Assembly: GCA_947168525.1 (NCBI GenBank)
Contig: CAMVMG010000008.1
Location: forward strand, 21,992-85,991
Reading direction: 5' to 3'
Length of the DNA stretch: 64,000 nucleotides
From: an uncultured Bacteroidales bacterium
GTDB taxonomy: Bacteria; Bacteroidota; Bacteroidia; Bacteroidales; UBA932
The notes under the pieces were generated by a model, which was given only the letters and a program-made list of their open reading frames with translations, ran no database searches and had not been told where the DNA came from. A program made the position numbers and the translations under genes. How positions within the stretch are numbered: position 1 is the stretch's first letter; every line of letters begins with the position of its first letter. Of this stretch, positions 33,875-42,484 are shown one piece after another.

Positions 33875-34741
33875 CTATTCCGTCTTAAGGACGATGGACT
33901 TGTGGGAGAGCAGCTCAAAGAAAGCGGCCTTGCAGGAGTCTGACAGCGGAAGTTCTTCTCCGCCTACAAGGATTTTGCCACCCCGCATCCCCTGCACCTT
34001 CGAGAGGTTAACCAGGTAGGAGCGGTGGATGCGGCAGAACCGGTCGAAGGGAAGCTGCTTCTCCATGGTCTTCAGGGTCATCAGCACCATCGGCGCCCGG
34101 CCGTCGGACAGGTGCAGGACAATGTAGTCGCCGTCGCTCTTGATGTACAGGATGTCCTCCAGACGGATCTGCGTCATCACCAGGTCGATTTTCACGGAGA
34201 TGCTTTCCGGCTGCGTAACGGGCCGTTTCAGGGCGGCCATCTCCCCTTTCAGATTGTCCAGGTCTGCCGACAGGGCCTGCTTGTCCCGCTCGGCCTGATG
34301 ATAGTGGAAGGCAGCGCGCCGCCACTGGTCAGACATGCCAACGGCCAGGGCGACAAACGTGGTAAACAACTCCGCGATGCTCATCATGGTCAGCTGCGAG
34401 AGTGTTATACCAAAGCCCAGATACTCATGGACGGTGACACCCTTTTCAATCTCGAAGTTGCCGAAAACGGCATGCAGGAAATATTGGAACCCCAGACCGA
34501 GAAAGCATATGCCCACGCTCAGAAGCACATAAACGCCCACCTTGCCGCGCACGAAAAAACGGTCGATCAGCACACAGCGCTGAGCTAAATAGATGCCGGC
34601 ATTCACAAGTACGATGCAAGCATAGAAAACATAGGCCCACCAGGGAAGCACGATATGTCCCAGGAGGGAGGGCAGAGCCATGGGAACGATGAGTATCACC
34701 AGGACAACGCCCAGGAAGATGAGTTTTCTTTCGCGTGACAT
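33875..34741 (-). CDS. Membrane-anchored LytTR-family regulator
   Basis: A 288-residue protein with four hydrophobic helices in the first 150 residues, a short coiled coil (QAERDKQALSADLDNLKGEMAAL) and a C-terminal LytTR DNA-binding domain at about residues 180-280 (EDILYIKSDGDYIVLHLSDG, FDRFCRIHRSYLVNL). It has no receiver domain, so it is a one-component membrane-bound regulator. No partner kinase is adjacent. Its target may be the divergent or following genes; the BamA-like gene lies 21 bases upstream on the same strand, so the two may be co-transcribed. Confidence 0.85.
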   Translation of the reverse strand: MSRERKLIFLGVVLVILIVPMALPSLLGHIVLPWWAYVFYACIVLVNAGIYLAQRCVLIDRFFVRGKVGVYVLLSVGICFLGLGFQYFLHAVFGNFEIEKGVTVHEYLGFGITLSQLTMMSIAELFTTFVALAVGMSDQWRRAAFHYHQAERDKQALSADLDNLKGEMAALKRPVTQPESISVKIDLVMTQIRLEDILYIKSDGDYIVLHLSDGRAPMVLMTLKTMEKQLPFDRFCRIHRSYLVNLSKVQGMRGGKILVGGEELPLSDSCKAAFFELLSHKSIVLKTE

Positions 34742-34762
34742 AGTCACGCAAAAATACGAATT

Positions 34763-36109
34763 TTAAAACGAAAATCCCAGATTGATGTAAATTCCCAAGG
34801 TGCCGTCCTGCACATTCAGCGGGTGTCCGAACTCAACCGCCGTGATGAAATTCCGGTTCATCGAAAACCAGAAGCCGCCTCCTACGCTGGTGTGAAGCCG
34901 CTCGCGGGTGGCGATGGCTGGGTCGTAGATACTGGCGTAGGGGCCCCGCAGCTCTCCGTCCAGGGTTTTCTCCACGGTTCGCAGGCCCAGGGCGGCCTGG
35001 TCGGCCAGGCGGTGGGTCTGTACCACCGCGCCGGCATCGGCAAAGCCTACCAGCCCCAGCAGGAAATTCTGCTTGAAGGCCTGGAAGGATGCCAGCTGCA
35101 GCCGGAGGTCGGCGCTGGCCCAGGCCACTCCGTTACCCTTGATCCGGCTGCCGTAAGTGCCGCGCATGGCAAAGGCGGGCAGGGCGTAGAAGGGAAGCAA
35201 ACCGGCCACCAGGCCGCTGTAGGCCAGTTGGTACGCAAACGTAAGCCGCTCTGGGAAGATAGAAATGTAGTGCCGGAAGTCAGCCGACAAAACAAGCGAC
35301 CCTTTGGCCGGAGCGTCAGAGAAACTGGCGCCGCCGATGGCGGTCACCGAGGCATAGATTCCCCGGGCCGGCTGGGGCTCGAAATCCCGGGTGTCGTACA
35401 GCAGCCCGGCTTTGAGCTCGGCCCGGTGTCCGTGCGTGTCTTCCGAAGGGATGAGCCCCTCCTCTACATACTGTTCGAAGAGCGTCCCGGAGCCGGCATA
35501 CACCGGAAGAGAAACCGGGGTATAGGACTGCCAGGAGTAGGCGGCGCCGCCGATCCAGGTGAGATGATCTGCCACCCGGCCCTGGAGGTCCAGGCTCGCC
35601 CGCAACTGCCGCTGGTAATTGGCATAGAAGGCGATGCCATCCTTTTTGTCGGCCCCCTTCTGCAAGTCCAGGCCGGCATAATAAGGTGACACAGCACCGT
35701 TGAAGCCGTAGAATCCGCACAGAGGATTATCCATATAGGAGAGGTCGGCCGTCACGCGGTACCCCGGAATCAAGTACTTGGAGTCGTAGCTCATGGTAAG
35801 CTGTTTGGCACCTTTGGTGTACAGCATCGCGTTCACCATGAATTTATGCCGATAATTGGGATAGTCGGAACCGTCTCCGTAATGGAAGACCTGTGCCAGG
35901 ACGCCGCCCGAGAACCCCAGGTCGATATTATAGTTGAAGGCCGGCATCAGTCCCACGTTCCAGCCGGATTTGGCAATCTCCTTCTTCACGGGAACGGCAA
36001 TCACACGGTCACGCTGCTCATCGGTCTCTTTCCCTTTTTCGGCCCGGAGCGGAAGGGTTGTGAGCAGTAGGGCTGCGAGAATAGCGGAGGTACGGATAAC
36101 TGTATTCAT
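34763..36109 (-). CDS. BamA/Omp85-like outer-membrane barrel without POTRA domains
   Basis: A 448-residue protein with a signal peptide (TLPLRA) and strand-rich sequence that resembles the C-terminal surface-antigen barrel of the Omp85 superfamily, ending in YINLGFSF. RGIYASVTAIGG and FAMRGTYGSRIKGNG (the FxRG-like element of lid loop 6) support this. No POTRA repeats are visible, so it is a short patatin-like or lipoprotein-export-type barrel rather than BamA itself. It may insert or move a substrate across the outer membrane. A -7 box lies 21 bases upstream. Confidence 0.75.
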   Translation of the reverse strand: MNTVIRTSAILAALLLTTLPLRAEKGKETDEQRDRVIAVPVKKEIAKSGWNVGLMPAFNYNIDLGFSGGVLAQVFHYGDGSDYPNYRHKFMVNAMLYTKGAKQLTMSYDSKYLIPGYRVTADLSYMDNPLCGFYGFNGAVSPYYAGLDLQKGADKKDGIAFYANYQRQLRASLDLQGRVADHLTWIGGAAYSWQSYTPVSLPVYAGSGTLFEQYVEEGLIPSEDTHGHRAELKAGLLYDTRDFEPQPARGIYASVTAIGGASFSDAPAKGSLVLSADFRHYISIFPERLTFAYQLAYSGLVAGLLPFYALPAFAMRGTYGSRIKGNGVAWASADLRLQLASFQAFKQNFLLGLVGFADAGAVVQTHRLADQAALGLRTVEKTLDGELRGPYASIYDPAIATRERLHTSVGGGFWFSMNRNFITAVEFGHPLNVQDGTLGIYINLGFSF

Positions 36110-36130
36110 GGCGATGTGTTTTTTTCGGCA

Positions 36131-36138
36131 CAAAAGTA
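36131..36138 (-). promoter_or_regulatory. -7 promoter box (TACTTTTG) of the Omp85-like gene
   Basis: TAnnTTTG match on the minus strand, 21 bases before the start codon. Confidence 0.55.
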
Positions 36139-36256
36139 CGCCTTACACACGTCCATACGTAATTTAATCGATGAAACGGCCGGTTTTGTCGGTGAACTTC
36201 TATCCGGGGACATAGGCGGGAATTAGTATGCATTTTGCAAAGAAACAAAAAAATGG

Positions 36257-36264
36257 TACTTTTG
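36257..36264 (+). promoter_or_regulatory. -7 promoter box (TACTTTTG) of the mutL operon
   Basis: Perfect consensus with TTTG at 36234-36237 as -33 element, 19 bases upstream. It serves the six-gene run up to 41475. Confidence 0.65.
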
Positions 36265-36288
36265 TAAGTTAACGAAAAGGAATAGCAA

Positions 36289-36600
36289 ATGGCCAGTTTA
36301 TTCAACTTCGGTTTCTTCGGGAACCAGGAACACAGGGTGTTCAATTACAAGCCCCGGTACTACGACCCGGAAGAAGAGAAGCGCCGCCAGATGTTCGGAG
36401 ACGTGGACGGCACCAACGACGCCGCCCGCGAGAAAGGGGAGTATGTGCCTGGGAGCAGCCTCCGGGGCGCCTTCCGCAATGGCCGTTACCAGAAAACCCG
36501 CTCCTCCATGGGCAAGACGCACACCATCATCACGCTGGTTTCCCTGGCGCTAATCATCGTGGTGCTCATCTACATGGCCAAATTCTTCGAACTGCTTTAA
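36289..36600 (+). CDS. Small tail-anchored protein conserved next to mutL
   Basis: A 103-residue protein with a hydrophilic, charged N-terminal part (KPRYYDPEEEKRRQMF) and one C-terminal hydrophobic helix (IITLVSLALIIVVLIYMAKFF). Bacteroidales genomes carry a similar gene directly before mutL, often after an OstA-like gene, which in this window sits at 8656. The function is unknown. It is first in the operon and separated from mutL by a short repeat. Confidence 0.75.
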   Translation: MASLFNFGFFGNQEHRVFNYKPRYYDPEEEKRRQMFGDVDGTNDAAREKGEYVPGSSLRGAFRNGRYQKTRSSMGKTHTIITLVSLALIIVVLIYMAKFFELL

Positions 36601-36602
36601 GA

Positions 36603-36625
36603 TTCTTCGCTGCGCTCAGAATGAC
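36603..36625. repeat. Widespread short repeat (TTCTTCGCTGCGCTCAGAATGAC) containing the mutL start codon
   Basis: The sequence is one of the common TTC..CGCTCAGAATGAC dispersed repeats whose spurious translations read CHSERSEES or VILSAAKNL. Here the terminal ATGAC of the repeat provides the ATG of mutL. Confidence 0.7.
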
Positions 36626-38417
36626 AAATGAACTGAAGATACTGCCGAAGAATATTGCCGACATGATCGCCGCGGGAGAAGTGGTCCAGCGGCCGGCTTC
36701 CGTGGTGAAGGAATTGATGGAGAACGCCGTCGATGCCGGCGCCACGGATATCAAGGTCATCGTCACCGACGCCGGACGCACCCTGATCCAGGTAATCGAC
36801 AACGGCTGCGGCATGAGCCCGGACGACGCCGTCTTGTGCTTCGAGCGGCATGCCACCTCCAAACTGTCTTCGGCCGAAGACCTGCACCACATCCTTACCT
36901 TCGGCTTCCGCGGAGAAGCCCTCGCCTCCATCGCCGCCGTGTCGGAAATGACCCTCCGCACCCGGACGGAAGGCCAGGAACTGGGCGTGGAAGTGACCAT
37001 GGCCGGGGCCGAACACACCGGAACCCGGGAAGTAAGTTGCCCCACAGGCTGCAACTTCGCCGTCCGTAATCTGTTCTACAACATCCCGGCCCGCCGGAAA
37101 TTCCTGAAGTCGGACAACGTGGAGCTCCGCCACATCGTGGAAGAATTCCAGCGGGTGGCTCTCACCCGCCCGGATCTGGCCTTCTCGCTGTCCCACAACG
37201 GAAAAGACATCCACGTGGTAAAGCCGTCCAAATCCCTGAAATTCAGAATCCAGGACCTGCTTGGGCCCACCATCACCGGCGACATGGTGGATATCTCGGC
37301 CGAAACAACCCTGGTCTCGGTCCGGGGGTATGTCGGCCGCCCGGAAAGCGCCCGGAAAGTGCTGGGAAATCAGTTTTTCTTTGTGAACGGACGCTACTTC
37401 CGGAGCCCGTATCTGCACAAGGCTGTGATGAAGGCCTACGAAAACCTGATTCCGGACGGGGTCACCCCCTCTTACTTTATTTTCCTGGAGATGGACCCAT
37501 CCTCCATGGACGTGAACATCCATCCCACCAAGACGGAGATCAAGTTCGAGGAAGACCAGATGCTGTTCCAGACCCTGCTGGCCGCCGTCAAGGAGGCCAT
37601 GGGTCGCAGCAGCGTGGCCGGGTCCATCGAGTTCGACAACCCGGAGGCCCGGGAAATTCCCGTCATGGGGCCCCGCTTCGACGAATACCGGCCTTCCAGC
37701 ATCCCCTCCGTGGGGCTGGACCCGGGATACGACCCGTTCCTGGAGATGCCGGCCCCGGACAGCGGCCGGTCGTCGGATGGCGACTACAGCTATTCCTCCC
37801 ACATTGACAAAAGCCAGAACTACGGTGCGCTGTTTGAGGACCGCACCCTGCCCACGGCGCAGGTCCTGGTAGTCCAGGGAAAATATATTCTCACCCAGAG
37901 TGCTTCCGGGCTCATGATCGTGCACGTGCGGCGTGCCCGGGAGCGTGTCCTGTACGACCGCTTCCTGCAGGCGCTGGACACCGGCGAGCACCTGAGCCAG
38001 CAAACGCTGTTCCCGGTGCAGGTGAACGTGGGCGTGGAAGCCTGCCTGCTGTTCCGTGAGCATGCAGAAATGCTGGGGCAGCTGGGCTTTGACATCGCGC
38101 CCTTCGGACAAGACACCGTGGTAGTGAACGGCGTTCCCGAGGGCTTCGACGCGGCCCCGGGCAAGGTGGAAACCCTGGTGGGAGACCTTCTCCTGATCCT
38201 CCGGGACGACCACAACTCGCTGCCGGGCGTAATGGCGCAGGCATCGGCCCAGAAGTTTGCCCTGCTGGGGGCCTCCGGCAACGGCAAACTGCTTTCCCCT
38301 ACAGAGGCCCAGCACCTGGTAGACACCCTTCTGCAAAGGCCCAATCCTGAATTTACGGCCACCGGGCGGCGCATCATCGCCATCGTACCGGCCGATGAAC
38401 TTGAAAAACAATTCTAA
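36621..38417 (+). CDS. mutL: DNA mismatch repair protein MutL
   Basis: A 598-residue MutL. The GHKL ATPase domain holds IAAGEVVQRPASVVKELMENAVDAGA at residues 14-40, DNGCGM near 60 and GFRGEALASI near 96. The C-terminal dimerisation domain follows a Ser/Asp-rich linker. The endonuclease motif DQHAxxE of most bacterial MutL is replaced by VHVRRARE near residue 435, so nicking activity is doubtful. MutL couples MutS mismatch recognition to strand removal. The start is firmly set by homology and lies in the dispersed repeat described above. Confidence 0.95.
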   Translation: MTNELKILPKNIADMIAAGEVVQRPASVVKELMENAVDAGATDIKVIVTDAGRTLIQVIDNGCGMSPDDAVLCFERHATSKLSSAEDLHHILTFGFRGEALASIAAVSEMTLRTRTEGQELGVEVTMAGAEHTGTREVSCPTGCNFAVRNLFYNIPARRKFLKSDNVELRHIVEEFQRVALTRPDLAFSLSHNGKDIHVVKPSKSLKFRIQDLLGPTITGDMVDISAETTLVSVRGYVGRPESARKVLGNQFFFVNGRYFRSPYLHKAVMKAYENLIPDGVTPSYFIFLEMDPSSMDVNIHPTKTEIKFEEDQMLFQTLLAAVKEAMGRSSVAGSIEFDNPEAREIPVMGPRFDEYRPSSIPSVGLDPGYDPFLEMPAPDSGRSSDGDYSYSSHIDKSQNYGALFEDRTLPTAQVLVVQGKYILTQSASGLMIVHVRRARERVLYDRFLQALDTGEHLSQQTLFPVQVNVGVEACLLFREHAEMLGQLGFDIAPFGQDTVVVNGVPEGFDAAPGKVETLVGDLLLILRDDHNSLPGVMAQASAQKFALLGASGNGKLLSPTEAQHLVDTLLQRPNPEFTATGRRIIAIVPADELEKQF

Positions 38418-39080
38418 ATGAACGGAAGACCCTCTTTCCTTGAAAATATTCCGGTGGTAACCCGGAACCTCCTGTATGTGAACATCATCATGTTCGTGGC
38501 ATCGCTGATCAACCCCACGTTCATGCAGGACACCTTCGCCATGGCTTTCCCGCTGTCCACGCAGTTCCGCTGGTGGCAGCCGGTCACCCACCTGTTCATG
38601 CATGCCAACTTCATGCACATTTTCTTTAACATGTACTCCCTGGTGATGTTCGGCATGGTGGTGGAACGGGCTCTGGGCACCAAGAAGTTCATCTGGTTCT
38701 ACCTGATTACCGGATTCGGGGCGGTGCTGCTGCACACCGGCGTTGAGTTCCTGGAGGTGCACTCGCTCCTGCAAGAATATCCGGGCATGGACCCGCAGTA
38801 TATCTACAACAGCATCCCCGGTGTCCTGGGTGCCTCCGGCGCCGTTTACGGCGTGCTGGTGGGCTTTGCCATGCTGTATCCCCATGCCAAGCTCACCCTG
38901 ATCTTCCCGCCCATCACCCTGGACGCCAAATGGTGGGTAATCATCTTTATCGGCATCGAGCTGGTCACCGGCATCACCGGCACGCAGATGGGGGTGGCCC
39001 ACTTCGCCCACCTGGGCGGCGCCCTGTTCGGCTGGCTGCTCATCCGCTACTGGCGCAAGACCGGAAAACTGTACAGATAA
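38418..39080 (+). CDS. Rhomboid-family intramembrane serine protease
   Basis: A 220-residue membrane protein with six hydrophobic helices. The catalytic Ser is in GASGAVYG near residue 139 and the His in HFAHLGGALFGW near 195. The HANFMHIFFNM segment near 60 is the usual N-terminal rhomboid signature. It cuts within or near membrane helices of substrate proteins. It starts directly at the base after the mutL stop, so translation may be coupled. Confidence 0.92.
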   Translation: MNGRPSFLENIPVVTRNLLYVNIIMFVASLINPTFMQDTFAMAFPLSTQFRWWQPVTHLFMHANFMHIFFNMYSLVMFGMVVERALGTKKFIWFYLITGFGAVLLHTGVEFLEVHSLLQEYPGMDPQYIYNSIPGVLGASGAVYGVLVGFAMLYPHAKLTLIFPPITLDAKWWVIIFIGIELVTGITGTQMGVAHFAHLGGALFGWLLIRYWRKTGKLYR

Positions 39081-39081
39081 A

Positions 39082-40158
39082 ATGGCCAGGGAGAAGAAAA
39101 AACGGCACTGGCTGTCCCGGCTTTCATTCGGGACGGTGTCGCTGTTTTTCGCCGGACTGCTGCTCCTAAGCTACCTTTCCATGATCATCGACCCGGCCAA
39201 GGCCTGGTTTTTCACGCTGTTCGGCCTGCTGTACTTTCCGGTGCTCGTCGTGGTAGCCCTGCTGTTTGTCTGGTCGCTATTCCGCCGTTCCCGGATGCGG
39301 GGCCTGCTGCTGCTGGCGCTGCTTCCCTCGTTCTTTTTCTTCGGCCGGTACTACCAGTTCCGGACTCCGGAGGAAAGCACGCCCGCAACGGTGCGGCTGG
39401 TCTCCTACAACGTGGGGCTATTCGCCCACGGAGACCATTTCTCCGACAGGGAGGTGCTGGCCGACAGCGTCTGCGCATATCTGAAAAAGACCGATGCAGA
39501 TATCATCTTCCTGCAGGAGTTCTACCTCCCCAACAAGATGGACATCTCCTCCTGGCTCAAGCGGCATTTCCCCGGCTATTCGGCCGATTATTACGTCCTC
39601 ACGGGAAAAGACGGCCAGTTCGGGAACGTGACGCTGAGCCGCCGTCCTGTGAAGGAGAAAGGGAAGATCGACTTCGAGAAATCCACCAACCTGGCGCTGT
39701 GGACAGACATCCGCCTGGACAGCACCACGCTGCGCTTTTACAACTGCCACTTCGAGAGCTACAACATCTCGCTCCCCAACCTGGTGAAAAAGGACGGGGC
39801 CGTGGAAGAGACCGAGCGGAAGATGCGCCGCTCCATCCATGAGCGCCCGGCCCAGGTGGCGGAAGTGCTCAAAGGGGTGGACTCGGCCCCGGTGCGCTCT
39901 GTGGTCCTGGGAGACTTTAACGACAATCCCCTAAGTTACACTTATTTCCGTCTCCTGAAAGGACGGCGGGATTCCTTTGTAGAGGCCGGAAAGGGCTTCG
40001 GAGCCACCTACCGGAGCCTGTGGCCGCTGCTACGCATAGACTATATCCTTTATCCGGAGGACCTTTCCGCCGTAACCTACAAGGTGGACAAGGTGCACTA
40101 CTCCGACCATTATCCTATCATCGCCACTTACTATGAAAGCGGAAGAAATCCTCGCTGA
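39082..40158 (+). CDS. Membrane-anchored endonuclease/exonuclease/phosphatase (EEP) family protein
   Basis: A 358-residue protein with two or three N-terminal hydrophobic helices (residues 12-105) and an EEP domain behind them. Visible motifs are SYNVGLF, DIIFLQEFY near 140, LGDFNDNPLSYTY near 280 and HYSDHYPI near 343. The substrate (nucleic acid, phosphoinositide-like lipid or other phosphodiester) cannot be told from sequence. It starts one base after the rhomboid gene and overlaps the next gene by 26 bases. Confidence 0.85.
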   Translation: MAREKKKRHWLSRLSFGTVSLFFAGLLLLSYLSMIIDPAKAWFFTLFGLLYFPVLVVVALLFVWSLFRRSRMRGLLLLALLPSFFFFGRYYQFRTPEESTPATVRLVSYNVGLFAHGDHFSDREVLADSVCAYLKKTDADIIFLQEFYLPNKMDISSWLKRHFPGYSADYYVLTGKDGQFGNVTLSRRPVKEKGKIDFEKSTNLALWTDIRLDSTTLRFYNCHFESYNISLPNLVKKDGAVEETERKMRRSIHERPAQVAEVLKGVDSAPVRSVVLGDFNDNPLSYTYFRLLKGRRDSFVEAGKGFGATYRSLWPLLRIDYILYPEDLSAVTYKVDKVHYSDHYPIIATYYESGRNPR

Positions 40159-40735
40159 GGCCCTGCGCACCCTGCGCGCGGGCGGTACTATCCTCTACCC
40201 CACCGACACCGTCTGGGGGCTGGGCTGCGACGCCACCAACCCGGAAGCCGTGGCACGCATCTTTGAAATCAAGCACCGGGCCGATTCCAAATCGCTGGTG
40301 CTGCTGGCCTCGGACCTGGACATGGTAGCCAAATACGTGAAGGAAATCCCGGCTATGGCCGTGGACCTGGTGGAGGTGAACGACGCCCCCATGACCATCA
40401 TCTATCCGGATGCCGTCTCGGGAGCGCCCGGCACTCCCGGCGACCGCTGGCACCTGGCCTGGAACACCGTGGCCGAAGACGGATCGGTGGGCATCCGCAT
40501 TCCGCAGATGGACTGGTGCAAGCAGCTGGTTTTCAAGCTGGGACGGCCCGTCGTGAGCACATCGGCCAATATCTCCGGCGAGCCCACACCCGGGCGTTAT
40601 TCTGAAATTGACCCCGCCATCAAGGAGGCGGTGGACTTTGTGGTTCCCCCGTCCGTAGACACCCAGAGCACCGGAAAAGCCTCGCAAATCTTGAAAGTGG
40701 GCCTGCGAGGCGAAATTGAGATTATCCGGAAGTAA
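40133..40735 (+). CDS. L-threonylcarbamoyladenylate synthase (Sua5/YrdC/YciO family)
   Basis: A 200-residue YrdC-domain protein starting LAEALRTLRAGGTILYPTDTVWGLGCDATN, with the KHRADSK motif near residue 45 and STSANISGEPTP near 150. The family makes threonylcarbamoyl-AMP, the first step of the t6A modification of tRNA. It overlaps the EEP gene by 26 bases and shares a TAATG junction with rsmE. Confidence 0.92.
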   Translation: MKAEEILAEALRTLRAGGTILYPTDTVWGLGCDATNPEAVARIFEIKHRADSKSLVLLASDLDMVAKYVKEIPAMAVDLVEVNDAPMTIIYPDAVSGAPGTPGDRWHLAWNTVAEDGSVGIRIPQMDWCKQLVFKLGRPVVSTSANISGEPTPGRYSEIDPAIKEAVDFVVPPSVDTQSTGKASQILKVGLRGEIEIIRK

Positions 40736-41475
40736 TGGAACTGTTTTACGCATATGAGGTTTCGGGCAAATACTGTCGCCTGGACGCCGAAGAAAGCGCC
40801 CACTGTGTAAAGGTCCTCCGGCACAGGGAGGGTGATGAGATTGATGTGACGGACGGTCTTGGCACCCTGTACCATTGCCGCCTTTCACTGGACAGTCCCA
40901 AAGGGGCCGAGGCAGAGATTCTGGAGACGCAAAGCGGCTTCGGAGCGCATCCCTACCACCTCACCGTAGGTTGCTGTCCCACCAAAAACAACGAGCGCTT
41001 CGAATGGTTCGTGGAAAAAGCCACCGAACTGGGCATAGACCGGATCGTCCCCCTCATTGGAGAACACTCTGAGCGCAAAGTCTACAAGACCGACCGGGCC
41101 CGGCGGATTGCCCTTTCGGCCACCAAGCAGTCCTTGAAAGGCCGGATTCCGGAAATAGCGGAACCGCTTTCAGTAAAAGACTTCATTTTCAGTTGCCATT
41201 ATGGGCAAAACGAAGACACTCTCTGCCTGATCGCCTACTGTTTCGAGGATCCTTCCGTCCCGCGCAGAAGCATCTGCGAAGTCCTGGAGAAAGCAATGGA
41301 CGTGAAGGGCATTACCGTCCTGATCGGCCCGGAAGGGGATTTCTCTCCGGAAGAAGCCCAGCTTGCACTGGAGCACGGCTATATCCCTATCCATCTGGGG
41401 CCATCCCGCCTCCGCACGGAGACCGCCGCCGTCACCGCCGTTGAGGCCGTTTACTTGTGGAGCCTAACTCTCTAA
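40735..41475 (+). CDS. rsmE: 16S rRNA (uracil-1498-N3)-methyltransferase
   Basis: A 246-residue RsmE with the SPOUT-fold knot near the C terminus (LIGPEGDFSPEE near residue 198 and LGPSRLRTETAAV near 222). It methylates U1498 in helix 44 of 16S rRNA using S-adenosylmethionine. It is last in the mutL operon and is followed by a hairpin shared with the converging gene. Confidence 0.95.
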   Translation: MELFYAYEVSGKYCRLDAEESAHCVKVLRHREGDEIDVTDGLGTLYHCRLSLDSPKGAEAEILETQSGFGAHPYHLTVGCCPTKNNERFEWFVEKATELGIDRIVPLIGEHSERKVYKTDRARRIALSATKQSLKGRIPEIAEPLSVKDFIFSCHYGQNEDTLCLIAYCFEDPSVPRRSICEVLEKAMDVKGITVLIGPEGDFSPEEAQLALEHGYIPIHLGPSRLRTETAAVTAVEAVYLWSLTL

Positions 41476-41496
41476 TCCTGAGCCTTTTACGCTATA

Positions 41497-41525
41497 CCCC
41501 TGTGTGTCCGTAGGTACACAGGAAA
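41497..41525. terminator. Hairpin between convergent rsmE and lysoplasmalogenase genes
   Basis: The stem 41499-41508 pairs with 41513-41522 (seven Watson-Crick pairs, then two G-U and one C-G). A short A run follows. Its CCTGTGTGTC arm is shared with the palindrome at 2116-2161. Confidence 0.55.
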
Positions 41526-41548
41526 AGCACCAACTCGCTAATGATGAG

Positions 41549-42238
41549 CTATTTAGCCTCCACCATCAGCCGCACGGCGCCCCAGGCCAGCAGGCTCTGG
41601 GCAATCAGGTAGGTGAACATGATCACGAACTCCCGCAGTTCAAAGCTGACCACGCCGAAGGTTCCCGCGGCGATGAGCGAGTCCGAGAAAGCAAACAGCA
41701 GGGCCCCACAGAGGATTATCCACCAGGTGGAACGGTTTTCCTTGCAACGGACCACGCCGCACAGGGCGCAGAAGCCGAGCATCAGCAGCACAAAGCCGTA
41801 CACGGCCATCGGCACCAGTAAGGCGCCCTGTACCTTGAGCACCTTCACCAGCAGGAATACCAGCACCAGTACGCCGGCCACCCCGGAGAGCCAGCCCTTC
41901 CAGCCCATTCCTTTCCAGGACTGGATGCCGAAAAGCAGCATATAGAAAATATGGCCCACGAGGAATGCGGCAATGCCGCCGGCAAACAGGGGGAACGCGT
42001 CGCTGAGCAGGAAAGTATCCCCCGCAAAGCCGAACAATTCAGCGGCAACCAGCAGCTTCAGGCTTCTCTGGTTTAACGGATGTTCTACGGCATAGGCCAG
42101 CACGCTGGCCACCAGCAATGGAAGCAGGGCGGGTTTGACGGCCGATGCCAGAGCCGGTTCCCAGATGCGTCCTGCCCAGTTGAGCAGGCAGGCGATCCCG
42201 AAGAACACGGCCGGAATATAGTACAGATTCTTTTTCAT
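41549..42238 (-). CDS. YhhN-family membrane protein (lysoplasmalogenase-like)
   Basis: A 229-residue protein with eight predicted membrane helices. KPALLPLL near residue 40, FGDTFLL-like FAGDTFLLSD near 80 and GALLFAFSDSLIA near 190 match YhhN/TMEM86. Members hydrolyse the vinyl ether bond of lysoplasmalogens; anaerobic bacteria often make such lipids. The start at 42238 removes six upstream codons with no support. A single-gene unit. Confidence 0.82.
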   Translation of the reverse strand: MKKNLYYIPAVFFGIACLLNWAGRIWEPALASAVKPALLPLLVASVLAYAVEHPLNQRSLKLLVAAELFGFAGDTFLLSDAFPLFAGGIAAFLVGHIFYMLLFGIQSWKGMGWKGWLSGVAGVLVLVFLLVKVLKVQGALLVPMAVYGFVLLMLGFCALCGVVRCKENRSTWWIILCGALLFAFSDSLIAAGTFGVVSFELREFVIMFTYLIAQSLLAWGAVRLMVEAK

Positions 42239-42286
42239 GCCCCTAATATACGGCATTTTTCCGAAAAACGTTACGGCGGCGACAGC

Positions 42287-42475
42287 ACTTTCGGCCGATT
42301 TTGCTTCCGTAGACGTTCGCCATGACTTCTGCGACGACGTTTTTGCCGTTTTTTGACGTCACAGAAGTTCAGCGTGACACCGGCGAAGACACTTTTGCCG
42401 TTTTTTGACGTCACGGAAGTACAGCGAGACACCGGCGAAGACACTTTTGCCGTTTTTTGACGTCCTGGCGGTCAG
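42287..42475. repeat. Tandem array of 52-base repeats (about 3.6 copies) with TGACGTCA palindromes
   Basis: Copies start at about 42287 (degenerate), 42339, 42391 and 42443 (partial). Each of the last three has a TTTTGCCGTTTTTT tract followed by TGACGTC at 42354, 42406 and 42458, exactly 52 bases apart. The array fills most of the 304-base gene-free gap between the divergent lysoplasmalogenase and P-type ATPase genes; it contains no convincing open frame. Confidence 0.8.
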
Positions 42476-42484
42476 CGATGGGGT

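Noticed and set aside
36597..39011. An 804-codon open frame on the minus strand across mutL and the rhomboid gene
   Set aside because: It is antisense to two well-supported genes, has no family features and is explained by the high GC of third codon positions. The same holds for the long minus frames at 42411-44192 and 58811-60667 and the plus frame at 2442-3635.
42287..42475. CRISPR array
   Set aside because: The units are tandem without spacers and there are no cas genes. The arrays at 24316 and 61101 were rejected for the same reason.
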